Shown here: positions 27,500 through 37,154 of the stretch, one piece after another | How the letters are laid out: each line of letters starts with the position of its first letter | How positions within the stretch are numbered: position 1 is the first letter of the stretch | Assembly (NCBI RefSeq): GCF_028816475.1 | Contig: NZ_CP118247.1 | Location: 806,001-870,000, forward strand | Source: Devosia rhodophyticola | Lineage (GTDB): Bacteria > Pseudomonadota > Alphaproteobacteria > Rhizobiales > Devosiaceae | DNA length: 64,000 nt | Direction: 5' to 3' | Notes under the pieces: generated by a model | The model's input: the letters and a program-made list of their open reading frames with translations, nothing else | Told to the model about the DNA's origin: nothing | Databases searched by the model: none | Made by a program: the position numbers and the translations under genes

Positions 27500-29045
27500 G
27501 GTGCAAAACCTTGCCGTGCGGTTTGGTGACCACACGGCGGTAGCCGACGTCAGTCTGACGCTGGAACGCGGCGAACGATTTGGCATTATCGGGGAGAGCG
27601 GATCGGGCAAAACGCTGACTGCGCTCGCGATCACGGGCCTATTGCCAGAAAGCGCTGTCATGGCCGGCGCGATCCGTATTGACGACAACCCCATACCCTC
27701 CGATGAGCGCGCCATGGCGCGACTTCGGGGCAAGCGGATCGGCATTGTGTTTCAGGAGCCAATGACGGCGCTCAATCCGCTGATGCCGATTGGCGAACAG
27801 ATTGGCGAGGCGATCCGGCTGAGCGACATCGGCGGGGTCGAACATATCGAACTGCCTCTGTTGTTGGGGGAAGTGGGACTGGAAAATCGACACGCCCAGC
27901 GCTTTCCGCATCAATTGTCCGGCGGACAGCGGCAGCGAGCGATGATTGCCATGGCGCTGGCGAGCCAACCGGACATTCTGATCGCCGACGAGCCCACATC
28001 GGCGCTCGATCTGATCACTCAGCGTCTGGTGCTGGACCTGATTGCCGAGCTCTGTACGCGTCGCAAGATGGCTCTGCTGTTCATCAGCCACGATCTCAAA
28101 TCGGTTGCAGCGCTGTGTTCACGCGTGGCGGTCATGCATGATGGCCGGTTTGTGGAAGTGGGCAAGACCCGCACCGTGTTTGGCGAGCCGCGCGAGGCCT
28201 ATACCAAGCTATTGGTGGCGGCGGCTGAGTTCAAAACGCCCCTGCGGGATCGCCAACCGATTGGGGAGACTCTGCTAGAAGTACGCGGTTTGACGCGTGA
28301 TTATCGTCAGGGCGGGCTGTTGTTTGGGCGCAAAAAGCCGCTGCGCGCGGTCGATAGTGTCTGCTTCAGTATCGGACAGGCTGAATCCGTTGCGTTGGTT
28401 GGCCCGTCGGGCTGTGGCAAGAGCACATTGGCCCGTATGATCGTGGGGCTGGATAATGCCAGCGGGGGGCAAATGGCACTGTCGGGGCAGACCTACCATG
28501 GCAGAGACCTACCCACCGGGTTGCGTCGTGATGTGTCCCTGGTATTTCAGGATCCCTTTGGCAGCTTTGACCCACACCTGACGATCGGACAATCGCTGGC
28601 TGAACCGTTGCGGCTGGAACAAGGGCTGAGCCTGGACCAGCAGAACACCCGCCTGATCGAAGCGGTTCAGGCCGTTGGTCTGGATCCGCAGATGATGGGG
28701 CGGCATCCGCACGCGTTTTCGGGTGGACAGCGCCAGCGGCTAGCTATTGCCCGGGCGCTGGTGACCCGACCAAAACTTGTGGTTCTCGACGAGCCGGTTT
28801 CGGCGCTCGACATGTCGGTGCGGGCCGATGTGTTGGCGCTGCTAGCCCAATTGCAGGCTGAGTTTGGTCTGACCTACCTAATTATCAGCCACGACCTTGA
28901 TATGGTGCGGGCGATAGCGGACCGTGTCATGGTGATGGATGCGGGCAAGATTGTGGAAACGGGAGAGCCGAACCAATTGTTCGCCGCTCCCCAACATGCC
29001 CTGACCCGGGAATTGGTCGAGGCGCGGCTGCCCGAACTGGTTTAG
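27486..29045 (+). CDS. Peptide ABC transporter, fused double ATPase (DppDF-like)
   Basis: A 519-residue cytoplasmic protein with two ABC cassettes in one chain. The first has Walker [10 protein letters not shown] (about residues 36-44), signature LSGGQRQR and Walker [10 protein letters not shown]. The second has [17 protein letters not shown] and [12 protein letters not shown], each with its H-loop (FISHDL, IISHDL). Each half has the extra region typical of Opp/Dpp ATPases. It drives uptake through the DppBC pair. GTG start at 27486 inside dppC; the 3' end overlaps the convergent alpha-glucosidase gene by four bases. Confidence 0.93.
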   Translation: MSLLEVQNLAVRFGDHTAVADVSLTLERGERFGIIGESGSGKTLTALAITGLLPESAVMAGAIRIDDNPIPSDERAMARLRGKRIGIVFQEPMTALNPLMPIGEQIGEAIRLSDIGGVEHIELPLLLGEVGLENRHAQRFPHQLSGGQRQRAMIAMALASQPDILIADEPTSALDLITQRLVLDLIAELCTRRKMALLFISHDLKSVAALCSRVAVMHDGRFVEVGKTRTVFGEPREAYTKLLVAAAEFKTPLRDRQPIGETLLEVRGLTRDYRQGGLLFGRKKPLRAVDSVCFSIGQAESVALVGPSGCGKSTLARMIVGLDNASGGQMALSGQTYHGRDLPTGLRRDVSLVFQDPFGSFDPHLTIGQSLAEPLRLEQGLSLDQQNTRLIEAVQAVGLDPQMMGRHPHAFSGGQRQRLAIARALVTRPKLVVLDEPVSALDMSVRADVLALLAQLQAEFGLTYLIISHDLDMVRAIADRVMVMDAGKIVETGEPNQLFAAPQHALTRELVEARLPELV

Positions 29046-30715
29046 CCAAGCTTGCCGATATAGAAGTCCAACGGTCCCAACGTAATTTGCCCATTCGAAG
29101 GCGCGGCGGTGACGCCTGGCGCGTCGATATCGAGCAAAGTCATGTTGGCGGGCACGGCAAACGTAGCCGGTGTTGCATCCATATTGAACACGCACAGCAG
29201 CGTTTGATCATCGTGCTGGCGGGTGAACGCCAGAACGGTTTCCGGGGCGTCCACAAGAGCGATGGTCCCCTTTGAGAGGGCCGGGTTATTTTTGCGGAAG
29301 GCCAGATTGGCGCGATAGAACGCCAAAATGCTATCGTTGGCCAGCTCCTGCTGGTCGACCGCGCGTGTCATGTGATCGGCGGGAACCGGCAACCAGGAAC
29401 GGGCGGCAGTTGAAAAGCCGCCGAGGTGGGCATGGGCCTGCCAAACCATCGGTGTGCGCGCGCCGTCGCGACCCTTGAATTCAGGCCAGAATTCGATGCC
29501 ATAGGGATCAACCAGATCCTCAAAGGCCAGTTGCGCTTCCGTCAAGCCAAGCTCTTCGCCCTGATAAAGACAGACCGAGCCGCGCATGCTCAGCAATAGA
29601 GAGGCGGTAAGTCGGGTGAAGGCAGCTTCCTGCCCATGAATGGCCCAGCGGCTGACATGACGAACCACATCATGATTGGAAAAGGCCAGGCAAATCCAAC
29701 CGTCAGGGGCCCTGGTCTCGGTTGCGGCAATGGAATCGCGAAAGTGCTCTGCAGAAAAATCGCCGCCGAGATAATCGAAGGTATAGGCCATGTGCAGATG
29801 ATCATCGCCCGAGGTATATTGGGCCATGATTTCAAGCTGGTGCTGGCTGTCGCCGATTTCACCTACGGTCGTAGTGCCCGGATACTGGTCCATCAGCGCG
29901 CGGACCCGTTCAAGGAATTTCAGATTTTCGGGGCGCGATTTATCGTAAAGATGTTCCTGAAAATTGTAGGGGTTAACAGCGGGCGCGGTCGAGGCGTTGA
30001 AATCCTCGGGTTTGACGACCGGGTTGTTTTCCAGCGCCAACGAGCAGAAGTAGAAATTGACGGTATCGAGTCGGAAGCCATCTACACCACGCTCCAGCCA
30101 GAAGCGCATTTCACCCAATACGGCGTCCTGAACCTCTGGGTTATGAAAATTAAGATCGGGCTGGGACACCAGAAAGTTGTGCATGTAATATTGCATGCGT
30201 CGGCTGTCCCAGGTCCAGGACGAACCACCAAATATCGAGAGCCAATTATTGGGCGGGGTACCGTCGGGCTGCGGATCGGCCCAGACATACCAATCGGCGC
30301 GGGCATTTGTGCGCGACTGGCGGCTTTCGGCAAACCAGGCATGTTTGTCGGATGAATGCGATATCACCTGATCGATGATCACCTTGAGCCCAAGGGCATG
30401 GGCCTTGTGCACCAGATGATCAAAATCCTCGAGCGTACCAAAGCTGGGATCAATGTCGCGATAATTGGAAACGTCGTAGCCAAAATCCTTCATCGGCGAG
30501 GTAAAAACCGGCGACAGCCAGATGGCATCGACGCCCAGATCGGCCACATATTCCAGCCGACTGGTAATCCCAGCCAAATCGCCAATGCCATCACCGTTCT
30601 GATCCTGAAATGAGCGCGGATAAATCTGGTAGATCACCGCCCCACGCCACCAATCCGCGTCGAGCTTTGTTTTTGGCCTGGCCTTTTCTTCGGTCATATT
30701 TGGTAGAGCGGTCAT
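29042..30715 (-). CDS. GH13 alpha-glucosidase (oligo-1,6-glucosidase type)
   Basis: A 557-residue alpha-amylase superfamily enzyme that splits terminal alpha-glucose links in sucrose, maltose, isomaltose or trehalose-like sugars. YQIYPRSFQDQNGDGIGDL, the region I DQVISHSSDKH, the nucleophile Asp in GVDGFRLDTVNF, the acid/base Glu in TTVGEIGD and the transition-state Asp in FSNHDVVRH are all present. No signal peptide is seen, so it is cytoplasmic. It resembles rhizobial AglA. No sugar transporter is adjacent; a paralogue lies at 38697-40274. Translation probably starts at ATG 30715. Confidence 0.93.
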   Translation of the reverse strand: MTALPNMTEEKARPKTKLDADWWRGAVIYQIYPRSFQDQNGDGIGDLAGITSRLEYVADLGVDAIWLSPVFTSPMKDFGYDVSNYRDIDPSFGTLEDFDHLVHKAHALGLKVIIDQVISHSSDKHAWFAESRQSRTNARADWYVWADPQPDGTPPNNWLSIFGGSSWTWDSRRMQYYMHNFLVSQPDLNFHNPEVQDAVLGEMRFWLERGVDGFRLDTVNFYFCSLALENNPVVKPEDFNASTAPAVNPYNFQEHLYDKSRPENLKFLERVRALMDQYPGTTTVGEIGDSQHQLEIMAQYTSGDDHLHMAYTFDYLGGDFSAEHFRDSIAATETRAPDGWICLAFSNHDVVRHVSRWAIHGQEAAFTRLTASLLLSMRGSVCLYQGEELGLTEAQLAFEDLVDPYGIEFWPEFKGRDGARTPMVWQAHAHLGGFSTAARSWLPVPADHMTRAVDQQELANDSILAFYRANLAFRKNNPALSKGTIALVDAPETVLAFTRQHDDQTLLCVFNMDATPATFAVPANMTLLDIDAPGVTAAPSNGQITLGPLDFYIGKLG

Positions 30716-30873
30716 GAATTGGCTCCGAGGGTTAGGCTAACCAGATAGCCCTCTGGCAAGGAACGCGCGCGGACGGCAGAGTGTGCTGCCCTGCCCCCGA
30801 GAGCATATCATTTGAGATGATGGAGCAAGCCCTTCATGCGCTTTTGGGCGCGAATGAGGACAGGTTTACCGTG

Positions 30874-31950
30874 CTAGGACCGCAGAGAGGGCGTGTCGGC
30901 GAGAATTTTGGTGGCGATGGCACGGAAAGCTTCGGCCTCGGGGCCTTCGGGATTGGAAACCAGCACCGGTTGCCCAGTGTCAGAGGTTTCGCGGATGGAC
31001 ATAACCAGCGGGACGGCGCCCAGAAAGGCCATTTTTTGGGCTGCGGCTGCCGCTTCGGCACCGCCATGGCCGAAAATATCGTAACGGTTGCCGGTGTCGG
31101 GGGCAATGAAATAGCTCATGTTCTCGACAAGGCCGAGCAAGGGCACGTTGAGGCGGCGCAGCATGTCGATGGCCTTTTTGGCGTCAATCAGTGCCAGATC
31201 CTGCGGCGTTGAAACGATGATGACGCCGTCCACAACGGCTTGCTGGAACAGAGAAATGTGAATGTCGCCCGTGCCGGGCGGCAGATCGACCACCAGAATA
31301 TCCAGGTCGCCCCAGTCGGTCTCGCGCAGCAGCTGGCGTAGCGCGGATGTGGCCATGGGACCGCGCCAGACCACTGCCTGATCCTGAGTGAGCATCGAGC
31401 CAATGGAGATCGCTTTGAGCCCGAACGCATCGTGAGGGGAAAAAATGCCGTCCTCGCGCACGGCGGGTTTGCCTTCTAATCCCAAAAGCTTGGGAAGCGA
31501 GGGGCCATAGAGATCGGCATCGAGAATACCGACGCGCAAGCCCTCAGCCTTCAAGGCCAGAGCAATATTGACAGCGGTGGTGGACTTGCCGACGCCGCCT
31601 TTGCCGGAGCCGACCGCGATGATCTTCCTGACGCCGGGGACCGGCGATTTGGGCGCTGGACCGGGTCGGCCCTGCGCCGCTGCCTGGCCGGTTGCGGGGG
31701 GCTTGGAGGAGGTTAGCGACACCATGACCTTGTGATCGGGAGCAATGGCTTCGGCTGCAGATTGTGCGGCGACGCGCGCGGGGCCAAAAGCTGTTTCCAT
31801 ACCGGGCGCTACGGCAATGGCGAACGCCACGGCGCTCTTGGTAACGATGATTTCGGACAGTCCCGCGTAACCGGAAAGGGTACCGCCGCCAGGTATTTCA
31901 ACCTTGGCTAGGGCGGATTTGACGGCGTTGGCAAGTTCGGTATCGGCCAT
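30874..31950 (-). CDS. mrp: Mrp/ApbC-family iron-sulfur carrier ATPase
   Basis: A 358-residue Mrp/NBP35 P-loop ATPase that carries or inserts Fe-S clusters. It has a short MIP18/DUF59-like N-terminal domain, a Gly/Pro/Ala-rich linker, the deviant Walker A GSGKGGVGKSTTAVN, DADLYGPSLP, LVVDLPPGTGD and ENMSYF. The usual CPxCG cluster-binding motif right after ENMSYF is replaced by APDTG (residues 283-287), so canonical bridging cysteines are absent, as in my recollection of many Rhizobiales homologues. It is downstream of the small transaldolase gene on the same strand, separated by a hairpin. Confidence 0.92.
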   Translation of the reverse strand: MADTELANAVKSALAKVEIPGGGTLSGYAGLSEIIVTKSAVAFAIAVAPGMETAFGPARVAAQSAAEAIAPDHKVMVSLTSSKPPATGQAAAQGRPGPAPKSPVPGVRKIIAVGSGKGGVGKSTTAVNIALALKAEGLRVGILDADLYGPSLPKLLGLEGKPAVREDGIFSPHDAFGLKAISIGSMLTQDQAVVWRGPMATSALRQLLRETDWGDLDILVVDLPPGTGDIHISLFQQAVVDGVIIVSTPQDLALIDAKKAIDMLRRLNVPLLGLVENMSYFIAPDTGNRYDIFGHGGAEAAAAAQKMAFLGAVPLVMSIRETSDTGQPVLVSNPEGPEAEAFRAIATKILADTPSLRS

Positions 31951-32044
31951 TGACGTTCTTTCGGTTGGCGCGTGTGGCTCGCCTACCGGGCGTCATCCCG
32001 AATTTGGGGAAATCGTCGGGGCAGAAATGCCACACCATCATTGA

Positions 32045-32069
32045 TGCGCCCGGCTGGGGGCCGAGCGCA
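32045..32069 (-). terminator. Hairpin between the transaldolase and mrp genes
   Basis: TGCGCCCGGC / GCCGAGCGCA, a 10-bp stem with one mismatch or wobble and loop TGGGG, sits 26 bp after the transaldolase stop. No clear T run, so weak or Rho-dependent termination. Confidence 0.35.
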
Positions 32070-32094
32070 CAGCACAATATGGATTGAAATCGGC

Positions 32095-32748
32095 CTAAAT
32101 AATCGACTGGCCGGTGGCTTTCCAATCCTTGAGGAAGCCCTCGATGCCAGCGTTGGTCAAAGGATGGTCAGCCAGCTTGCGAATGACAGCAGGCGGAATG
32201 GTGGCAACGTCAGCGCCAGCCAGTGCAACCTGGGTGATGTGGTTGGGCGAACGGATCGAGGCGGCCAGAATTTCTGTATCGAAATTATAGTTATCGTAAA
32301 TCTGGCGGATGTTTTCGATCAGCTCGACACCATCAATATTGATGTCATCGAGACGACCGATAAAAGGCGAAATATAGGTCGCGCCAACCTTTGCGGCCAG
32401 CAGCGCCTGATTGGCGGCAAAGCACAGCGTGACGTTGGTTTTGATGCCTTTGCCTGCAAAATGCTTGGTGGCCTTGAGACCGTTCAGGGTCAGCGGCAGC
32501 TTGATCACGACATTGTCGGCGATCTTGGCGAGGCGTTCGCCTTCGGCAACCATGCCATCATATTCGAGCGAAGCCACTTCGGCCGAAACCGGGCCGGGGA
32601 CGATGTCGCAAATTTCCTTGATGACTTCCTTGAAGTCACGGCCGGATTTGGCGATCAGCGACGGATTTGTGGTCACGCCGTCGAGCAGACCGGTCTCGTA
32701 CAGTTCCTTGATATCTTTGATTTCAGCCGTATCGACGAAGAATTTCAT
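32095..32748 (-). CDS. Small transaldolase / fructose-6-phosphate aldolase family (TalC/Fsa)
   Basis: A 217-residue class I aldolase of the short TalC/MipB type. [10 protein letters not shown] opens the barrel, [12 protein letters not shown] is conserved, NVVIKLPLT holds the Schiff-base Lys83, and [26 protein letters not shown] is the family signature. It moves a dihydroxyacetone unit in the pentose phosphate pathway or splits fructose 6-phosphate; many such annotated proteins in Rhizobiales act as transaldolase. ATG 32748 follows GGAGG with ideal spacing; the frame extends four codons upstream. Confidence 0.94.
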   Translation of the reverse strand: MKFFVDTAEIKDIKELYETGLLDGVTTNPSLIAKSGRDFKEVIKEICDIVPGPVSAEVASLEYDGMVAEGERLAKIADNVVIKLPLTLNGLKATKHFAGKGIKTNVTLCFAANQALLAAKVGATYISPFIGRLDDINIDGVELIENIRQIYDNYNFDTEILAASIRSPNHITQVALAGADVATIPPAVIRKLADHPLTNAGIEGFLKDWKATGQSII

Positions 32749-32827
32749 CGCTTCCTCCAATAAAAATCGTTACCGCATACACAGTTAGCCCATGTGTAGC
32801 ACGGCGGGGTCGTGTCGCAAGCAGCGA

Positions 32828-34011
32828 TCAGGCGATTGCTGCGATCAGCGCGTCAGCCAAGTCGCCAACCCGATCTTCTGGGATGCCGGCGACATTGATG
32901 CGACTATCACCAATCATATAGATGCCATTGGTGGTTTTTAAATGATCAACCATGTCTTTTGGCAATCCCAGCAGCGAAAACATGCCGCGATGGGTGGCGA
33001 TAAAATCAAAGTCCTTGGAATTTGAACGAGCACGAATGGCCTCGCTCAATTTTTCGCGCAGCGTGATCATGCGATTGCGCATGGCTTCCAGTTCGGTTTC
33101 CCACTCAGCGCGCAGCTCTGCATTCTCCAGAATGGTGCGGATGATTTCCGCACCATGATCGGGGGCTGGGAATAGCTTGAGCGGATGATGTTGAGCATTT
33201 GGGACTGGGCGATATCGGCCTGCGCTTCATCCCGGGCAATAAGGATGGCAGCACCAATGCGTTCGCGATAAAGGCCGAAGTTTTTCGACCCCGAAAAGGC
33301 AATGAGGGCCTCGGGCACCGAGGCCACAACCTTACGCGTGCCGTAACCGTCAGCATCCAGACCATCGCCGAAACCGAGATAGGCAAGATCGATGAATGGC
33401 AGTGCACCGGTGCGGGCAAGGCTTGCCGCGACCTGATCCCACTGGGCATTGGTCAGGTTGGCCCCGGTTGGATTGTGGCAGCAACCATGCAGCAGGACGA
33501 CGTCGTTCTTGCCCAACTTATCGAGCGCCCCGAGCATCTGCTCGAACTTTACTCCACGGGTTTCGCTATCGAAGTAAGGATATTTTTCGATTCTGAGTCC
33601 GGCGTTTTCCGCAATGGGCATATGGTTGGGCCAAGTGGGGTCTGAAACATGGATGGTGGCGCCTGGGCGGGCGCGGTTGACCAGTTGCATCAAAACCCAA
33701 AGTGATCCGGTGCCGCCGGGGGCCTGAGCAACCCGAACGCGACCTGAAGGGACTATATCGCCCAAAGTGAGTTTGAGAACCGCAGCGCCAAAAGCCTTGT
33801 TACCGGCAATGCCGAGGTAGGTTTTGGTCTTGGCATCGGCCAGCATGCGCGCTTCGGCTTTTTTGACCGAGGACATGATCGGGGTAATACCGGCTTCGTC
33901 TTTATAGACGCCCACACCCAGATCAACCTTGTCGGCACGGGAATCGGCGGCGTATTCCCCCATCAAGGCCAAAATCTTGTCGCCAGCAGCCTTGGTCAGC
34001 GTCTCAAACAT
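32828..34011 (-). pseudogene. Aspartate/aromatic aminotransferase with one frame break
   Basis: A class I PLP aminotransferase of the AspC/TyrB group, which interconverts amino acids and 2-oxo acids. MFETLTKAAGDKILALMGEYA starts it; AQAPGGTGSL, HGCCHNPTGANLT (cofactor-binding Asn) and AFSGSKNFGLYRERIG with the PLP lysine follow. After SSYSQPP the frame shifts. The second frame gives MRNRMITLREKL, HRGMFSLLGLP and the C-terminal end. Adding one C to the C5 run (plus-strand G5, 33161-33165) restores the family sequence at SQPPDHGAEIIRTIL. With that base the protein is a normal 394 residues, so sequencing error is likely. Confidence 0.88.
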
Positions 34012-34101
34012 GAGTTCTATTTCCGATTAGAAAGGCGTGATCTTTATAGGCGGCGACAGAAATATTGCAATTGGTCTACCGCCAGATTCGGGATGATTGG
34101 A

Positions 34102-35046
34102 CTAAGGTTTGACCCCAAGGTGTTCCAATTGGGCAATGAGCGCCGGAATCGTCTCAAAGAGATCGCCGATCAGGACGATATCGGCCAGCTTGACCAAGGG
34201 GGCTTCGGGATCTGTATTGATGGCAATGATCTTTTTGGCGCCCTGAATGCCGGCCAGATGCTGGAGCGCTCCGGAAATGCCGACGGCGATGTAAAGATCG
34301 GGCGCGATGATCTTGCCAGTCTGGCCGATTTGCCAGTCATTGGGCGCATAGCCTGCATCAACTGCGGCTCTGGTTGCACCGACGCCAGCACCGATGATTG
34401 CGGCCAGTTGCCCGACCAGTTTGAAGCCTTCGGCTGATCCAACCGAAACGCCGCCGCCGACAACAATCTGGGCTGTGGCCAGATCGGGCGTATTATTTTC
34501 TGTTCGGTGGGCAGCGACGATGGTGGCGATGGCGTTGACCGGATCGTAGTCAAGCGGGATGATCTGTGCGCTGCCCCCCTGCCCGGCCGCGCGGAATGCG
34601 CTGGCGCGAATAGTCAGGATCTGGCGCGGTTGGGCCGAAGAAACGGTCTGGATGGCGTTGCCCGCATAGATGGGGCGATCAAAGCGGTTGGGGCCGTGAA
34701 TGGCAATGACATCTGTGATCGGCTGAATATCGAGTCTGGCGGCAAGACGCGGGACTATGTCGCGACCGAGCGCGCCAGCCGAAGCGATGATATGGGCGTA
34801 ATCGGGCGCGAGCTTTGCAAGTACAGGCACAAAGGTTTCGGCGGTCTGGCCAACGAGCCCGGGATGCTGCGCCACCAAAACGCGCGCAACTCCGCTCAAT
34901 TTGGCAGCGTCAGCAGCAACTTGATCAATGCCTTCACCCAAAACGAGCACATCAATTTCGCCCAGAACCGAGGCTGCGGCGACGACCCGCGCTGTGGCGG
35001 GTGAGAGAGCGCCAAGGTCATGATCGGCGAGGACCAGAATAGTCAT
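34102..35046 (-). CDS. etfA: Electron transfer flavoprotein alpha subunit
   Basis: A 314-residue FAD-binding subunit that passes electrons from acyl-CoA and other dehydrogenases to ETF-ubiquinone oxidoreductase. The N-terminal domain (MTILVLADHDLGALSPATARVVAAA) is followed by the C-terminal FAD signature VVGGGVSVGSAEGFKLVGQLAAIIGAGVGATRAAVDAGYAPNDWQIGQTGK-type region and LYIAVGISGALQHLAG. The last Asp/Glu-rich segment (INTDPEAPLVKLADIVLIGDL) is also typical. Its ATG overlaps the etfB stop by one base (TGATG), showing translational coupling. Confidence 0.97.
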   Translation of the reverse strand: MTILVLADHDLGALSPATARVVAAASVLGEIDVLVLGEGIDQVAADAAKLSGVARVLVAQHPGLVGQTAETFVPVLAKLAPDYAHIIASAGALGRDIVPRLAARLDIQPITDVIAIHGPNRFDRPIYAGNAIQTVSSAQPRQILTIRASAFRAAGQGGSAQIIPLDYDPVNAIATIVAAHRTENNTPDLATAQIVVGGGVSVGSAEGFKLVGQLAAIIGAGVGATRAAVDAGYAPNDWQIGQTGKIIAPDLYIAVGISGALQHLAGIQGAKKIIAINTDPEAPLVKLADIVLIGDLFETIPALIAQLEHLGVKP

Positions 35047-35804
35047 CAGAGCGCCTCCATCTCGGCAATGTCGGCAGCAATCAGACTGGCCAGTTCGCCA
35101 ACGTCGGCAACGGTCCGGCCCGCAACGCGTTCAGGTGGCGGGCTAGTTTTTTCGATGGTGAGTCGCGGTGTCAGATCAATATTCATGCAGTCGGCAGAGC
35201 GCACGGCCAATGGTTTCTGGCGCGCCTTCATGACCATGGGCAACGCAGCGTTGCGCGGTGTATTGAGGCGCAGGTCGGCTGTGACGATGGCTGGCAAAGG
35301 CATCGCCGTTGTGACGCGGCCGTAATCGACTTCGCGGCTGACGCTGAGTTGATCGGCCTCAATGTTGATCTCGGAGGCAAAGGTTGCCTGGGGCCAATCG
35401 AGAAGGCCGGCCAGCATCTGGCCCACATGGTTGCTATCGTCATCAACCGCCTGCTTGCCCAACAACACAAGATCCGGCTTTTCTTCGGCAACAATGGCGG
35501 CCAATAATTTGGCTATGGCAAGAGTTTCAAGGTCGGCGTCGGTTTCAACCAGAATGCCGCGATGGGCGCCCATGGCCAAGGCAGTCAGAATGACGTCATT
35601 GACCGCCTTTGGGCCAATGGACACGACAACAATTTCATCGGCCTTCCCGGCTTCGCCCAGCTGGACGGCAGCTTCCACGGCATGTTTGCAAAACGGGTTC
35701 ATTGACATGCGTACCCCAGCGGTCTCAACGCCCGTCCCATCGGGACGAACACGAATGCGCACATTATGGTCAACCACCCGCTTGACCGCGACAAAGATCT
35801 TCAT
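35046..35804 (-). CDS. etfB: Electron transfer flavoprotein beta subunit
   Basis: A 252-residue AMP-binding subunit of the ETF dimer. MKIFVAVKRVVDHNVRIRV, the CKHAVEAAVQL helix, LLGKQAVDDDSNHVGQMLAGLLDWPQATFAS (signature loop) and the methyl-acceptor-type region with ITADLRLNTPRNA are present. Normal length. First gene of the etfBA pair; 180 bp separate it from the divergent amidohydrolase gene. Confidence 0.97.
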   Translation of the reverse strand: MKIFVAVKRVVDHNVRIRVRPDGTGVETAGVRMSMNPFCKHAVEAAVQLGEAGKADEIVVVSIGPKAVNDVILTALAMGAHRGILVETDADLETLAIAKLLAAIVAEEKPDLVLLGKQAVDDDSNHVGQMLAGLLDWPQATFASEINIEADQLSVSREVDYGRVTTAMPLPAIVTADLRLNTPRNAALPMVMKARQKPLAVRSADCMNIDLTPRLTIEKTSPPPERVAGRTVADVGELASLIAADIAEMEAL

Positions 35805-35984
35805 GGACCAGCCATCTCCGAGGTAAGTAGCGGTGTCTTTACAAATCCTTGGCGACAGAACAAGGCGAGGAAGAAAAAATCACCCACTGGAACGGTGCTT
35901 TGGTAGAAAACCCTGCCGCTGCGGAGTTGACGGCGGGCTGTTGTACGGCGACATTGGATCGTCTTTATCTACCCCGGAATTTGT

Positions 35985-37154
35985 ATGCCCGTTTTGAACC
36001 GCATTGCGGATTTTCATGCCGAAATCACTGGCTGGCGCCAGGACTTTCACGCCCATCCCGAATTGCTGTTCGATGTTCATCGCACTGCAGGGCGGGTGGA
36101 GGAATTGTTGCGCCTGTTTGGCTGCGACGAAGTCGTTACCGGCATGGGGCGGACGGGGGTCGTCGGCATCATCAATGGGCGGCAATCCGATAGCGGGCGT
36201 ACCATTGGACTTCGCGCCGACATGGATGCGCTGCCGATCCTGGAAAAAACCGGCAAATCCTATGCCAGCACCGCCGCGGGCAAAATGCATGCCTGTGGAC
36301 ACGACGGGCATACCGCAATGCTCTTGGGTGCGGCCAAATATCTGGCGGAAACCCGCAATTTCGATGGCCGCATTGCCGTAATCTTCCAACCCGCCGAAGA
36401 AGGCGGCGGCGGTGGACGAGAAATGGTGCGGGACGGGTTGATGGAGCAATTCAATATTTCCGAAGTGTTCGGCATGCACAATATGCCTGGGATTCCGCTG
36501 GGCCAGTTCGCCATTCGTGAAGGTGGCATCATGGCGGCGACCGACGAATTCCTGATCGAGATCACGGGGGTTGGCGGACACGCAGCCCGGCCGCACGCCA
36601 CCATTGATCCGATCGTCATTGCGGCCCAATTAATTGTGGCGCTGCAAACCTTTGTGTCGCGCAATGTCGACCCGATGCGTCAAGCGGTGCTGTCGGTAAC
36701 CGTCATGGATGCGGGCGGAGCCTATAATGTCATTCCGCGCGATGCGCGACTCAAGGGCACGATCCGTACGCTGGACCCGCAAGTGCGGCAGTTCATGGAA
36801 GATAGGCTCAAATCCTTTGTGCCCGAATTTGTGGCCAGTTTTGGGGCCAAGGCAAATGTCAGCTATCGCAGTGGCTATCCGGTCACGGTCAATGCGCCAG
36901 CTCAGACAAGCTTTGCAGCGAGCGTGGCTGAGGACGTGGTGGGAGCTGAGCGGGTTGAACTCAATGTCGATGCATCAATGGGGGGCGAGGATTTTGCCTA
37001 TATGCTCGAAGCGCGCCCCGGTGCCTACATATTCATAGGCAATGGTCCATCGGCGGAATTGCACACCGACGACTACGATTTCAACGATGAAAGCCTGACG
37101 ACGGGCGCCAGCTATTGGGTCCGTTTGGCGGAAAAAGCGCTGCCAGCGACATGA
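35985..37154 (+). CDS. M20 family amidohydrolase (hippurate hydrolase-like)
   Basis: A 389-residue metal-dependent amidohydrolase. WRQDFHAHPELLFDVHRTA begins the catalytic domain; RADMDALPILE, MHACGHDGHTAMLLGAA (metal His/Asp), QPAEEGGGGGREMV (catalytic and metal Glu) and the C-terminal GGEDFAYMLEARPGAYIFIGNG complete the site; the dimerisation domain begins at GVGGHAARPH. Substrates in this family include N-acyl amino acids and hippurate. GGAA lies 8 bp before ATG 35985. The stop overlaps the start of the membrane protein gene (ATGA), so the two are probably one operon, perhaps for uptake and use of an amide (inference). Confidence 0.92.
   Translation: MPVLNRIADFHAEITGWRQDFHAHPELLFDVHRTAGRVEELLRLFGCDEVVTGMGRTGVVGIINGRQSDSGRTIGLRADMDALPILEKTGKSYASTAAGKMHACGHDGHTAMLLGAAKYLAETRNFDGRIAVIFQPAEEGGGGGREMVRDGLMEQFNISEVFGMHNMPGIPLGQFAIREGGIMAATDEFLIEITGVGGHAARPHATIDPIVIAAQLIVALQTFVSRNVDPMRQAVLSVTVMDAGGAYNVIPRDARLKGTIRTLDPQVRQFMEDRLKSFVPEFVASFGAKANVSYRSGYPVTVNAPAQTSFAASVAEDVVGAERVELNVDASMGGEDFAYMLEARPGAYIFIGNGPSAELHTDDYDFNDESLTTGASYWVRLAEKALPAT

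Noticed and set aside
35941..35969. TTGTAC-17-TTTATC before the amidohydrolase gene
   Set aside because: Would leave only about 9 nt of leader; not convincing as its promoter.
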